DNA from: Rhodobacteraceae bacterium QY30 | GTDB taxonomy: Bacteria; Pseudomonadota; Alphaproteobacteria; Rhodobacterales; Rhodobacteraceae | NCBI GenBank assembly: GCA_002356635.1 | Contig: CP023454.1 | Span: forward strand, 310,001 to 374,000 | DNA length: 64,000 nt | Reading direction: 5' to 3' | Shown here: positions 17,325-26,829 of the stretch, one piece after another | How positions within the stretch are numbered: position 1 is the stretch's first letter | Layout of the letters: each line of letters starts with the position of its first letter | The notes under the pieces: generated by a model | Databases searched by the model: none | What the model was told of the DNA's origin: nothing | The model's input: the letters and a program-made list of their open reading frames with translations, nothing else | Translations under genes and position numbers: made by a program

Positions 17325-19622
17325 ATGAACAAGGCGATAACCGACGGACTGGTCCTCATGCCCGCTCCGTTCGCGGCGGGTCTGAACCAGTGGTCCAAGG
17401 GCGACGGAACGGCGGGATCGGCCACCTATCAGGGGGCGCCCGAAGCGGCGCTGGTTGCGACGGATCAGGATTTCGGCGGCTGCCTGGAGTTGCAAAAGCT
17501 CCAGCCGACGACGAAGCTGCGCTACATGGCGCAGACGCCGATCCTGCCCGGCTGCTACCTGCGGATCACGGCGCGGGTGAAGGCCGTCAGCGGCAACTTG
17601 CCCCAGGTTCGGATCGCCGCCTGGGCGGGCGGGGCGGGGGACCAGCATGTCACCGGGCTGGTCGAGACGGGCTCCTCCGTCAGCCTGACCACCTATGGCG
17701 AGGTGGTCACCGCAGAGGCCATCATCGGATCCGGCTGGAAGGCGGGCGTCGACATGCGCTGGGGCACGCAGGCGCTGTATGCGCATGTGGGGCTTGACCT
17801 GACCGGCCCGAACGGCGGCGTGGTGCGCATCGACGATCTGGTGGTCGAGGATGTCACCTCGGCCTTCCTGCGTGACATGATGGATTGGGTCGATGTCCGT
17901 GACTATGGCGCAAGGGGCGACGGGACCACGAACGACGCGCCCGCCTTTGCGGCCGCCGATGCGGCCGCGGCCGCCAGCGGGCGGCAGCTTTTCGTTTCGC
18001 GCGGCAGCTACTTCCTGGACGACGACCTGACGTTGGAAGCGCCGGCGCGGTTCGAGGGCACGGTGACGATGCCTGCGCATCGCCGCCTGTCCATGACCCG
18101 CAGCTTCGACCTGCCCAGCTATGCCGCCGCCTTCGCCTCCGAGGAGCTGGGCTTTCGCAAGGCGTTCCAGGCGCTTCTGAACTTTGCCGACCATGAAGCG
18201 CTGGACCTGGGCGGACGGCGGATCGAGGTGACGGCCCCGATCGACATGCAGGCGGCCGTGGCCAACAAGACGGTGTTTTCCACCCGCCGGGTGATCCGCA
18301 ACGGCCAGTTCAACGCCGTGGCGGGTCCGGCCTGGATGCCGACGGTCGTGACATCGCAGGCCAGCTATTCGCCCACCAACCCCAAGGCCCTGACCGGGGT
18401 GGCCAACGCTGCGAACGTGCCGGTCGGGTCGCTGGTCAGCGGGGCAGGCGTCGGGCGCGAAGTGTATGTGACGGCGGTGAACCTGGGAACCGGCACTATC
18501 ACGCTGAGCCAGCCCCTTCATGGGGGGGCGGGAACGCAGGTCTTCACCTTCACGCGCTTCAAGTACCTGCTGGACTTTGCGGGGTTCGTGCAACTGGACA
18601 AGATGAATTTCGACGATGTCGAGTTCCAGTGCAACGGCATCGCCAGCGGCATCCTTCTGGCGCCCGCCGGCGAAGTGTTCCAGTTGCGCGACTGCTACAT
18701 CACCCGCCCCAGGCATCGCGGCCTGACCTCGATCGGGACGGGTTGCCAGGGGATGCTGGTCGATCGCTGCCATTTCCTGTCGGACGAGATGTCGGCCCGC
18801 TGGCAGGATCGGATCAGCATCGGGATGAACGTCAACGCCAACGACGTGAAGCTGCGGGACAACCGCGTGGCGCGGTTCCGGCATTTCGCCGTCCTGGGCG
18901 GCGCCAACCATCTGTTGACCGGCAACCACATCTACAACGGCGACGATGAAACCCAGGGGTTGCGCGGCGCCGGCGTGGTGCTGGCGACGACCAACGTGCT
19001 GACCACCGTCACCGGCAACTACATCGACAACGCCGCGCTGGAATGGACCAACGAATACGAGGCCGATCCCGTGTTCTCGACCCGGTATTCCTTCGGCGGG
19101 CTGACAGTGCAAGGCAACACCTTCCTGTGCGGCAACGTCGCACCGTGGTTTGCCTGGCTGGTGGTGAAGCCCTATGGCGCTGGGCACTTCATCCACGGGC
19201 TGAATGTCTCGGGCAATGTCTTCAAGGCAATCGCCGGCACGGTCGACCGGATCGACAAGGTGGACACGACCTTTGCCCTGCTGGATCCGGCGCGGATGCG
19301 CAACATCACCTTCGAGGGCAACATCTTCAACGCGGTGACGCAGATTTGCGCCAACCCGGTGACGCTGGACCATGACCAGGCCACAGCGCAGGCGGTCTGG
19401 ACGGTGGGAACGGCGGAGTATCTGCCTTTCGGTGGCTGGGCCCGGAATGTCGAGGCGGTCACGGCGCGTTCGCCGATCACCGGTCCGGCGGGCGAGCGGC
19501 GCAGCGACATGCCCTGGGTCGCAACCCAACAGGGCGCCAACAAGACCGACGTGGCCCTGAACTGGCTGGCTGCATCGAAGGGGAAGGTCACGCTTCGGGT
19601 GCGGATGGACAACCCCAACTGA
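17325..19622 (+). CDS. tailspike-like right-handed beta-helix protein (pectate lyase 3 / GH28-related)
   Basis: A 765-residue protein with no signal peptide. Residues about 1-180 form a beta-rich region with carbohydrate-binding-module character (YMAQTPILPGCYLRITARVK). At about 187 the pectate-lyase-3 entry motif VDVRDYGARGDGTTNDAPA starts a beta-helix that runs to about 670, with repeating N-x-F and G-N-x-I/F rungs (GNHIYN, GNYIDN, GNTFLC, GNVFKA, GNIFNA). Such folds occur in phage and gene-transfer-agent tail fibres and in polysaccharide-degrading enzymes. The lack of an export signal favours assembly into a particle or unusual secretion. GGGAGG precedes the ATG. No other phage gene is in the window. 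Confidence 0.75.
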   Translation: MNKAITDGLVLMPAPFAAGLNQWSKGDGTAGSATYQGAPEAALVATDQDFGGCLELQKLQPTTKLRYMAQTPILPGCYLRITARVKAVSGNLPQVRIAAWAGGAGDQHVTGLVETGSSVSLTTYGEVVTAEAIIGSGWKAGVDMRWGTQALYAHVGLDLTGPNGGVVRIDDLVVEDVTSAFLRDMMDWVDVRDYGARGDGTTNDAPAFAAADAAAAASGRQLFVSRGSYFLDDDLTLEAPARFEGTVTMPAHRRLSMTRSFDLPSYAAAFASEELGFRKAFQALLNFADHEALDLGGRRIEVTAPIDMQAAVANKTVFSTRRVIRNGQFNAVAGPAWMPTVVTSQASYSPTNPKALTGVANAANVPVGSLVSGAGVGREVYVTAVNLGTGTITLSQPLHGGAGTQVFTFTRFKYLLDFAGFVQLDKMNFDDVEFQCNGIASGILLAPAGEVFQLRDCYITRPRHRGLTSIGTGCQGMLVDRCHFLSDEMSARWQDRISIGMNVNANDVKLRDNRVARFRHFAVLGGANHLLTGNHIYNGDDETQGLRGAGVVLATTNVLTTVTGNYIDNAALEWTNEYEADPVFSTRYSFGGLTVQGNTFLCGNVAPWFAWLVVKPYGAGHFIHGLNVSGNVFKAIAGTVDRIDKVDTTFALLDPARMRNITFEGNIFNAVTQICANPVTLDHDQATAQAVWTVGTAEYLPFGGWARNVEAVTARSPITGPAGERRSDMPWVATQQGANKTDVALNWLAASKGKVTLRVRMDNPN

Positions 19623-19671
19623 CGGACGGGCGCAGGACGCAGGGGGCGGGGCGGGGCGAACCGTTCTGCCC

Positions 19672-20169
19672 CTAGGCCCTTGCGGCAGGGGCAAGGTCGG
19701 CGGCACCCAGTTCATAGGCCTTGCCGAAGCCGCCGTTCAGGCTGGCATCGCGCCACTCCAGCCGCAGGAAGTGGAAATCCGCAAAACCCGCATAAAGGAC
19801 TGCCTTGGGGTGCGCCGCCAGCCAATGCTCCAGCAGGGCGTCGTGATCGGCACTGTCGCGCGGCACCGGGCGGGCGACCGCCCGCAGCGACAGCCGCGGG
19901 CCGGTCAGCGGATCGCCCTTGGCGGGCAGGTCACCCACCAGCAGGGCGCAGCGCGGATCGGCCGCCAGGGCCCGGGCGTGGGCCGAGAGGGAGGAAACCA
20001 GGGTCAGCCCTGCCCCGCCCAGGTCCAGAAAGGCGATGCGGGTGGCGTTCGGAAATCCGCTGTCCGTCAGCGTGGCCAGCGCGGCCGTCCGGGCCCCCGT
20101 CAGCAGGTCGCGCGCCAGTCGGCGTGCGTCATCATCGGTCGGCCGGATGGGAGAGGCGGGATTTTCCAT
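19672..20169 (-). CDS. HugZ-like / pyridoxamine 5'-phosphate oxidase-fold protein
   Basis: A 165-residue split-barrel flavin- or heme-binding protein. Seen: ARTAALATLTDSGFPNATRIAF, read here as the first two strands, then LVSSLSAHARALAADPRCALLVGD and a final RLEWRDASLNGGFGKAYEL. This pattern is typical of HugZ/HutZ-type haem-utilisation proteins and of general PNPOx-like proteins. It lacks the extra C-terminal DUF2470 domain of longer HugZ forms. No haem-uptake genes are nearby. ATG 20169 has AAGGA upstream. It is divergent from the SulP transporter. Confidence 0.75.
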   Translation of the reverse strand: MENPASPIRPTDDDARRLARDLLTGARTAALATLTDSGFPNATRIAFLDLGGAGLTLVSSLSAHARALAADPRCALLVGDLPAKGDPLTGPRLSLRAVARPVPRDSADHDALLEHWLAAHPKAVLYAGFADFHFLRLEWRDASLNGGFGKAYELGAADLAPAARA

Positions 20170-20233
20170 GGCGCATCCTTGACTTTCGTTGAATCGGGAA
20201 CGCAGGCTTGCGGAAAATCGGTAGGTTTCCCCC

Positions 20234-21925
20234 ATGCCGCATGCAAGCCCCTCCGCAGCCCGCCCGCGGTTTTCCGAACAGTTCGTGCCCAAGCTGCTGA
20301 CCGTGCTGCGCGAAGGCTATGGGACATCGGCCTTGCGGGCCGACGCTATTGCCGGCCTGACCGTCGCCATCGTCGCACTTCCCCTGTCGATGGCGATCGC
20401 GATCGCCTCCGGCGTCGGGCCGGAGCGGGGGCTTTACACCGCGGTGATCGGCGGGTTCCTCGTTTCGGCGTTGGGTGGCAGCCGGTTCCAGATCGGCGGT
20501 CCCGCGGGCGCCTTCATCGTGCTGGTGGCTGCCTGCGTGCAGACGGTGGGCGTTCAGGGCCTGCTGACCGCGACGCTTCTGTCGGGTCTGTTCCTGATGG
20601 CGGCGGGATTCCTGCGGCTGGGGCAATATGTCAAGTTCATCCCCTATCCCGTGACGGTTGGCTTCACCGCCGGGATTGCGGTCATCATCTTTTCCAGTCA
20701 GATCAAGGATCTGTTCGGCCTGAGCCTGCCGGAAGGGGAACCCTCGGCCCTGGCTGCGCGGCTGGGCGCGCTGTGGGCCGCCCGGGGCAGCGTGACCTGG
20801 GCGGCCGTCGGGCTGGCGGTGCTGACGATTGGCGTGATCCAGGGGATCAAGCACTGGCGTCCGCAGCTGCCCAGCCTGCTGATCGCGGTTACGCTGGCGG
20901 CGCTTGCGGCATTCCTGTTCGGCCTGCCGGTGGAGACCATTGGCACCCGGTTCGGTGCGCTGCCGCAGCACCTGCCGGTGCCAGCGATGCCGGACCTGTC
21001 GGCGGAAACCGTGTTGGCGGCGCTGCCCTTCGCCCTGTCCTTCACCCTGCTGGGCGCGATCGAATCCTTGCTGTCGGCTGTTGTCGCCGACGGGATGAGC
21101 GGCCGGCATCACCGGTCGAACGCCGAACTGGTGGCGCAAGGCGTGGCCAATGTCGGGTCGGCCCTGTTCGGCGGAGTGCCCGTCACGGGGACGATTGCCC
21201 GCACCGCCACCAATGTCCGTGCGGGGGCGCATGGCCCGGTGGCGGGGATGCTGCACGCGCTGTTCGTGCTTCTGTTCCTGCTGATCGCCGCACCGCTGGC
21301 CGGCTACATTCCCCTGGCCGCGCTGGCCGCTGTGCTGGCGGTCGTCGCCTGGAACATGGCCGAGAAGGCCGAGTTCTGGACGCTTCTACGCAGTTCGGGC
21401 GGCGATGCGCTGGTCCTGATGTCGACCTTCCTTCTGGTGATCTTCCGCGACCTTTCCGAAGGCATCGTCGTGGGCTTTGCCATCGGTTCGCTGTTGTTCA
21501 TCCACCGCATGTCGCAGACGGCCGAACTGCGGGAAGGCCTGCCGCTGGCGGTCGAGGATCACGCCGACACCGGCACCACCTATGAGGCCGGGCAAGAACG
21601 GGACGTGCTGGTCTACCGGATCGCGGGTGCCTTCTTCTTCGGTGCCGCCTCGGCCATCGGCACCACGCTGGACCGGTTGGCCGACCGACCGCGCGCCTTT
21701 GTCCTTGACCTGTCCGAGGTGCCCTTGCTGGACAGTTCCGCCGCCCACACCATCGAGATGCTGGGCCGCAAGATGCAGCGGCGCGGTGGCATCCTTTACG
21801 TCACCGGCGCCCGCCGCGAGGTGCGAAAGGCCCTTCTGGCGCTGGGCCTGCGAGAGCCGCATGTCCATTACCGAGCCACGATCGAGGATGCGCTGTCGAA
21901 CCTGCATGAATCGCCGGGGACGTGA
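20234..21925 (+). CDS. SulP-family anion transporter with STAS domain
   Basis: A 563-residue inner-membrane permease. About 12-14 hydrophobic segments fill residues 35-415, with the SulP features GLTVAIVALPLSMAIAIASG and QIGGPAGAFIV. The C-terminal STAS domain follows (about 445-555, LDLSEVPLLDSSAAHTIEML). SulP proteins carry sulfate, bicarbonate or C4-dicarboxylates; the substrate here cannot be fixed. It stands immediately upstream of the acetate module but ends 275 bp before it. Confidence 0.92.
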   Translation: MPHASPSAARPRFSEQFVPKLLTVLREGYGTSALRADAIAGLTVAIVALPLSMAIAIASGVGPERGLYTAVIGGFLVSALGGSRFQIGGPAGAFIVLVAACVQTVGVQGLLTATLLSGLFLMAAGFLRLGQYVKFIPYPVTVGFTAGIAVIIFSSQIKDLFGLSLPEGEPSALAARLGALWAARGSVTWAAVGLAVLTIGVIQGIKHWRPQLPSLLIAVTLAALAAFLFGLPVETIGTRFGALPQHLPVPAMPDLSAETVLAALPFALSFTLLGAIESLLSAVVADGMSGRHHRSNAELVAQGVANVGSALFGGVPVTGTIARTATNVRAGAHGPVAGMLHALFVLLFLLIAAPLAGYIPLAALAAVLAVVAWNMAEKAEFWTLLRSSGGDALVLMSTFLLVIFRDLSEGIVVGFAIGSLLFIHRMSQTAELREGLPLAVEDHADTGTTYEAGQERDVLVYRIAGAFFFGAASAIGTTLDRLADRPRAFVLDLSEVPLLDSSAAHTIEMLGRKMQRRGGILYVTGARREVRKALLALGLREPHVHYRATIEDALSNLHESPGT

Positions 21926-22073
21926 CGCGAATCACCGACTTTCGGATGGAGACAGGGGCAAACCAGCATCGGAACGGCAGGCCCGGCCGTCGGCGGCGAT
22001 AAACAGCCAAACCCTTGCACGGTAACATGTTTTTCATTTTCCTGAACCGGCACTTTACAAGGGGCGGCAGCAG

Positions 22074-22093
22074 TTTGTGAATTTATTTACAAA
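22074..22093. promoter_or_regulatory. dyad in AT-rich acs leader region
   Basis: TTTGTGAATTTATTTACAAA is an imperfect palindrome in which 8 of 10 half-site positions pair. It lies in a strikingly AT-rich tract (22081-22140 has 13 G/C of 60) 108 bp before acs. It is a candidate operator for a regulator of acetate use; the factor is not recognised. Confidence 0.4.
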
Positions 22094-22158
22094 ATTATCG
22101 AGTGAAAAAAATGGGTTACATTATGATTCTGAATATGTTTACCTGAAGGAGGAGGGGC

Positions 22159-22191
22159 GTGGTTTCGGCCATGCCAAGGGCTACATTCTAG
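22159..22191 (+). CDS. possible leader peptide upstream of acs (10 aa)
   Basis: GTG at 22159 is preceded at ideal spacing by AAGGAGG (22146-22152), a nearly perfect ribosome binding site, yet the frame runs only to TAG at 22189-22191, giving VVSAMPRATF. An 11-residue ATG frame (22111-22146) ends exactly where this binding site begins. The acs start with its own AGGGGG follows 9 bp later. Either this is a translated leader controlling acs or the binding site serves acs from an unusual distance. I see no attenuator-type codon run. Confidence 0.3.
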   Translation: MVSAMPRATF

Positions 22192-22200
22192 GGGGATTGC

Positions 22201-24162
22201 ATGGCGGAAGACGCTCTGGCGCAACTCGTTCGTCCGGTGCCGGATGGCTTTGGCGAGGCTTATGCCGATCTGGCAAAATACCAGGCCATGTACAGCGAAA
22301 GCATTTCCGACCCGGAGGCGTTCTGGGGACGCGAGGGCAAGCGGCTGGACTGGATCAAGCCCTACACCAAGGTGAAGGACAGCGATTTTACCTTTGGCAA
22401 AGTGTCGATCAAGTGGTTCGAGGATGGGGTGCTGAACGTTTCGGTCAACTGCATCGACCGCCACCTGAAGGACCGCGCGCTTCAGACCGCGATCATCTGG
22501 GAACCCGATGATCCCAACACGCCGGCGCGGCACATCACCTACAAGGAACTGTCGCGCAAGGTGAACCAGATGGCCAACGTCCTGCTGAGCCAGGGCGTGA
22601 TGCGGGGCGACCGCGTGGTGATCTACCTGCCGATGATCCCCGAAGCGGCCTATGCGATGCTGGCCTGCGCGCGGATCGGCGCGATCCACTCGGTCGTTTT
22701 TGCGGGGTTCTCGCCTGATGCGCTGGCGAACCGGATCAACGACTGCGGCGCAAAGCTGGTCATCACCGCCGACACCGCGCCGCGTGGCGGCCGCCGCACG
22801 CCGCTGAAAGGCAATACCGACGCCGCTCTGCTGCATTGCTCGGACAAGGTGCGCTGCCTGGTGGTCAAGCACACGGGCGACCAGATCAGCTGGGTCCAAG
22901 GGCGCGACGTGGACGTGCTGGCGATGATGGACATGGTCAGCCCCGAATGCCCGCCCCGCCCGATGGGGGCGGAGGATCCGCTGTTCATCCTTTACACCTC
23001 GGGGTCGACCGGCAAGCCGAAGGGCGTGGTCCATACCTCGGGCGGCTATCTGGTCTATGCCGCGATGACCCACCAATACACCTTCGACTACCATGACGGT
23101 GACGTGTTCTGGTGTACCGCCGATGTGGGTTGGGTCACCGGCCACAGCTACATCCTGTATGGCCCGCTGGCCAATGGTGCGACCACCATCATGTTCGAGG
23201 GCGTTCCGACCTATCCTGATGCGGGCCGGTTCTGGGAGGTCTGCGACAAGCACAAGGTCACGCAGTTCTACACCGCCCCCACCGCGATCCGGTCGCTGAT
23301 GGGCATGGGCGCCGAGTGGGTCGAGAAGTACGATCTCTCGTCCCTGCGCGTTCTGGGCTCGGTCGGTGAGCCGATCAACCCCGAAGCCTGGGTCTGGTAT
23401 GACAAGCATGTCGGCAAGGGCCGCTGCCCGATCGTCGACACCTTCTGGCAGACCGAAACCGGCGGCCACATGATCACGCCGTTGCCGGGTGCCACGCCCA
23501 CGAAGCCGGGATCCGCGACGCTGCCGTTCTTCGGCGTGAAGCCGGTGGTCCTGGACCCGCAGAATGGCCGCCGCATCAGCGAGGTTGAATGCGAGGGCGT
23601 GCTGTGCGTGTCCGACAGCTGGCCGGGTCAGATGCGGACTCTTTGGGGCGATCACGAACGCTTCCAGGAAGCCTATTTCAGCCAGTATCGCGGCTATTAC
23701 TTCACCGGCGACGGCTGCCGCCGCGATGCGGATGGCTACTACTGGATCACGGGCCGGGTCGATGACGTCATCAACGTCTCGGGCCACCGGATGGGCACGG
23801 CCGAGGTCGAAAGCGCGCTGGTCGCCCACCCGGACGTGGCCGAGGCCGCCGTGGTCGGCTATCCGCACGACATCAAGGGCCAGGGAATCTACGCCTATGT
23901 GACCCTGATGAACGGGATCGAGCCGTCGGAGGATCTGCGCAAGGATCTGGTGAAATGGGTCCGCACGGAAATCGGCCCGATCGCCAGCCCGGACCTGATC
24001 CAGTGGGCACCGGGCCTGCCCAAGACCCGCTCTGGCAAGATCATGCGCCGCATCCTGCGCAAGATCGCCGAAAACGACTACGGCGCGCTGGGCGACATCT
24101 CGACCCTGGCCGATCCGGCGGTCGTCCAGGATCTGATCGACAACCGAATGAACCGGGGCTGA
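22201..24162 (+). CDS. acs: acetyl-CoA synthetase (AMP-forming)
   Basis: A 653-residue cytoplasmic ligase making acetyl-CoA from acetate, ATP and CoA with release of AMP and pyrophosphate. Seen: the adenylation loop [11 protein letters not shown], the substrate-pocket segment [15 protein letters not shown], the FWQTETGG motif, [13 protein letters not shown], and [11 protein letters not shown] near the C-terminus. The lysine of that last motif is the known acetylation site in Acs enzymes. Length is standard. It is followed after 4 bp by an adenylate kinase, which consumes the AMP it makes. Confidence 0.96.
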   Translation: MAEDALAQLVRPVPDGFGEAYADLAKYQAMYSESISDPEAFWGREGKRLDWIKPYTKVKDSDFTFGKVSIKWFEDGVLNVSVNCIDRHLKDRALQTAIIWEPDDPNTPARHITYKELSRKVNQMANVLLSQGVMRGDRVVIYLPMIPEAAYAMLACARIGAIHSVVFAGFSPDALANRINDCGAKLVITADTAPRGGRRTPLKGNTDAALLHCSDKVRCLVVKHTGDQISWVQGRDVDVLAMMDMVSPECPPRPMGAEDPLFILYTSGSTGKPKGVVHTSGGYLVYAAMTHQYTFDYHDGDVFWCTADVGWVTGHSYILYGPLANGATTIMFEGVPTYPDAGRFWEVCDKHKVTQFYTAPTAIRSLMGMGAEWVEKYDLSSLRVLGSVGEPINPEAWVWYDKHVGKGRCPIVDTFWQTETGGHMITPLPGATPTKPGSATLPFFGVKPVVLDPQNGRRISEVECEGVLCVSDSWPGQMRTLWGDHERFQEAYFSQYRGYYFTGDGCRRDADGYYWITGRVDDVINVSGHRMGTAEVESALVAHPDVAEAAVVGYPHDIKGQGIYAYVTLMNGIEPSEDLRKDLVKWVRTEIGPIASPDLIQWAPGLPKTRSGKIMRRILRKIAENDYGALGDISTLADPAVVQDLIDNRMNRG

Positions 24163-24166
24163 GCGC

Positions 24167-24838
24167 ATGGCTGGACAGATCGTCATTCTTCTGGGCCCTC
24201 CGGGCGCGGGCAAGGGCACCCAGGCCCGGATGCTGGAGGAGCGTCACGGCCTGGTGCAACTGTCCACCGGCGACATGCTGCGTGCGGCGGTCAAGGCGGG
24301 GACACCCGCAGGACTTGCCGCCAAAGCGGTGATGGAGGCAGGCGGCCTTGTCAGCGACGAAATCGTGCTGGCGATCCTTCAGGAACGCATGGCGCAGCCG
24401 GATGTAGCCAAGGGCGCGATCCTGGACGGTTTCCCGCGGACGGCGGTGCAGGCGGCGGCGCTGGACCAGCTTTTGGCGGGGATCGGCGGGCGTGTCGGTG
24501 CGGCGATCAGTCTGGACGTCGATGACGCGGCGATGGTTCAGCGGGTTGCGGGCCGCTACACCTGCGCCGGTTGCGGCGAAGGTTGGCACGACAGCTTCAA
24601 GCAACCCGAAAAGGCCGGCACCTGCGACAAGTGCGGCGGGACGGAGTTCACCCGCCGTGCGGATGACAACGAAACCACCGTCCGTGGCCGGCTTGACGCC
24701 TACCACGCCCAGACGGCGCCCCTGATCGCGCATTACGACGCGCTGGGGCTTCTGTCGCGGGTGGATGCCATGCAGGACATCGCCGCCGTGGCGCGCGATC
24801 TGGAACGGATCGTGGCCGAGACGACGGCCGGGGCCTGA
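24167..24838 (+). CDS. adk: adenylate kinase with zinc-type LID
   Basis: A 223-residue long-form adenylate kinase that converts AMP plus ATP to two ADP. Walker A is GPPGAGKGTQ at 10-19; QLSTGDMLRAA and LDGFPRT are the AMP-binding segments. The LID domain carries a four-cysteine zinc site (CAGC and CDKC). It starts 4 bp after acs, so translational coupling is likely. In this family a second adk usually sits in the ribosomal-protein operon; this copy appears dedicated to AMP recycling during acetate activation (inference from position). Confidence 0.92.
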   Translation: MAGQIVILLGPPGAGKGTQARMLEERHGLVQLSTGDMLRAAVKAGTPAGLAAKAVMEAGGLVSDEIVLAILQERMAQPDVAKGAILDGFPRTAVQAAALDQLLAGIGGRVGAAISLDVDDAAMVQRVAGRYTCAGCGEGWHDSFKQPEKAGTCDKCGGTEFTRRADDNETTVRGRLDAYHAQTAPLIAHYDALGLLSRVDAMQDIAAVARDLERIVAETTAGA

Positions 24839-25020
24839 GGGGGCTCCGGTCGGACCAGCTGATGCGAAGGGGGCATCACGGGTAGCAAGAGGGGCTGCTG
24901 GCAGCCCGGGGAAGACCTGCGCCGTGTGGTGCGGGAACGGCTTCGGCTTGGCCTTCGCCAGGCTGGGGAAATCGGGGGAATACGGGCTGCGACAGACGGC
25001 CCGGCGCAAGGAGGAGCAAA

Positions 25021-26808
25021 ATGGCAGAAACCACCCAAAGCTGGGAGACGGAACGGTCCCGGCCCATGACCCGAGAGGAAAAGAAGGTCATTCTTGCCTC
25101 TTCGACGGGGACCATCTTCGAATGGTATGACTTCTACCTCTATGGCTCGCTGGCCTCGATCATCGGGGCGCAGTTCTTTTCGGCCTACCCCGAAGCCACG
25201 CGGAACGTCTTTGCGCTGCTGGCCTTTGCCGCGGGCTTCATCGTGCGCCCCTTCGGCGCGCTGGTGTTCGGGTCGCTGGGCGACCTGGTGGGTCGGAAAT
25301 ACACCTTCCTGATGACCATCGTCATCATGGGGATGTCGACCTTCCTGGTGGGTATGCTGCCGGGCTACAACAGCTGGGGTTCGATTTCGCCCATCATCCT
25401 GATCGTCCTGCGCATGCTGCAAGGTCTGGCGCTGGGCGGTGAATACGGCGGTGCGGCGACCTATGTGGCCGAACACGCGCCGAAGAACCGTCGCGGATAT
25501 TATACCTCGTGGATCCAGACGACCGCGACGCTTGGCCTGCTTCTGTCGCTGATCGTGATCCTGATGGTGCAGGGCTATGTGAACGGCAACTACGATCCCG
25601 TGCCGCAGTTCCTGGCCGATGGCACGCCGAAGCTGGATGCCAAGGGTGCGCAGGAAATGCTTGAGCCCTTCAAGGTCTGGGGCTGGCGGATCCCGTTCCT
25701 CGGCTCGATCCTTCTGCTGGCGGTGTCGCTGTATATCCGCCTGACCATGGAAGAAAGCCCGGCCTTCAAGAAGATGAAGGCGGAAGGCGCCCAGTCGAAA
25801 GCGCCGCTGCGCGAGGCCTTCGGCCAGTGGCGCAACGCCAAGATCGCGCTGATCGCCCTGCTGGGTCTGGTCGCCGGTCAGGCCGTGGTCTGGTACTCGG
25901 GCCAGTTCTACGCGCTGTTCTTCATCAACAACGTCGTCAAGGTCGATACGTTCACCTCGAACGTGCTGGTGGCCTGGTCGCTGATCCTGGGCACCTGGGG
26001 CTTCGTGTTCTTCGGGTCGCTGTCCGACAAGATCGGCCGCAAGCCGATCATCCTGGCGGGCTGCCTGCTGGCCGCGATCACCTACTTCCCGGTGTTCAAG
26101 GCCATTACCCAGACTGCCAACCCGGCACTGGCCGCCGCGCAGGAAATCCCGGTCGTGGTGACGGCTGACCCGAACGCCTGTTCCTTCCAGTTCAACCCGA
26201 CGGGCACGGCCAAGTTCACCTCGTCCTGCGACATCTCGAAGGCGCTGCTGGCGAAATCCTCGGTGAACTATACCTCCGAAGATGCGGCTCAGGGGTCCAC
26301 GGCGTCGGTTAAGATCAAGGACACGGTGATCCCGGCGTACGAAGGCACGCTGACCGGGGACGAGCTGAAGGCCGCGAAAGCCGCCTTCGAGAAGTCGGTC
26401 AACGACGCGCTGTCGGCGGCGGGCTATCCGCTGGTGGCGGCCGACAACACCACCGTGGCGAAGGCATCGCACTTCTTCGACATCTTCACCGCGCAGAAAC
26501 TGAAGCTGGTCGTGCTGCTGACCTATCTGATCCTGCTGGTGACGATGGTCTATGGTCCGATCGCAGCCGCCCTGGTCGAGCTGTTCCCGACCCGGATCCG
26601 CTACTCGGGCATGTCGCTGCCCTACCACATCGGCAACGGCTGGTTCGGGGGCCTGCTTCCCGCCACGGCCTTCGCGATCTCGGCCCAGAACGGCAACATC
26701 TATTCGGGGCTGTGGTATGCGATCGTCGTTGCGGTGATGACCGTGATCATCGGGGTTATCTTCGTCCCGAACGGCACGCACAAACGCGACATCTTCTCGG
26801 ACAACTGA
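25021..26808 (+). CDS. MHS-type MFS transporter with a large periplasmic insert
   Basis: A 595-residue inner-membrane proton symporter of the metabolite:H+ symporter (ShiA/ProP-like) branch. Seen: the N-terminal SSTGTIFEWYDFYLYGSLAS, the loop GDLVGRKYTF, LQGLALGGEYGGAATYV, and the second-half loop SDKIGRKPI. Between the ninth and tenth membrane helices is an inserted domain of about 110 residues (370-485) with two cysteines (NAC and SSCD), predicted to face the periplasm. Ordinary family members are about 430-550 residues. Its place after acs-adk suggests uptake of acetate or another short monocarboxylate (inference). AAGGAGG precedes the ATG; a 182-bp gap follows adk. Confidence 0.85.
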   Translation: MAETTQSWETERSRPMTREEKKVILASSTGTIFEWYDFYLYGSLASIIGAQFFSAYPEATRNVFALLAFAAGFIVRPFGALVFGSLGDLVGRKYTFLMTIVIMGMSTFLVGMLPGYNSWGSISPIILIVLRMLQGLALGGEYGGAATYVAEHAPKNRRGYYTSWIQTTATLGLLLSLIVILMVQGYVNGNYDPVPQFLADGTPKLDAKGAQEMLEPFKVWGWRIPFLGSILLLAVSLYIRLTMEESPAFKKMKAEGAQSKAPLREAFGQWRNAKIALIALLGLVAGQAVVWYSGQFYALFFINNVVKVDTFTSNVLVAWSLILGTWGFVFFGSLSDKIGRKPIILAGCLLAAITYFPVFKAITQTANPALAAAQEIPVVVTADPNACSFQFNPTGTAKFTSSCDISKALLAKSSVNYTSEDAAQGSTASVKIKDTVIPAYEGTLTGDELKAAKAAFEKSVNDALSAAGYPLVAADNTTVAKASHFFDIFTAQKLKLVVLLTYLILLVTMVYGPIAAALVELFPTRIRYSGMSLPYHIGNGWFGGLLPATAFAISAQNGNIYSGLWYAIVVAVMTVIIGVIFVPNGTHKRDIFSDN

Positions 26809-26829
26809 TCCGGGGAAGACAGGACAAGG

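Noticed and set aside
16233-19715. 1160-codon open frame on the minus strand
   Set aside because: It is antisense to lysS and the beta-helix gene, His/Gly/Arg-rich without any domain, as expected for a shadow frame in high-GC DNA.
22087-24219. 710-codon minus-strand frame across acs
   Set aside because: Complement of the well-conserved acs gene; no recognisable domain.
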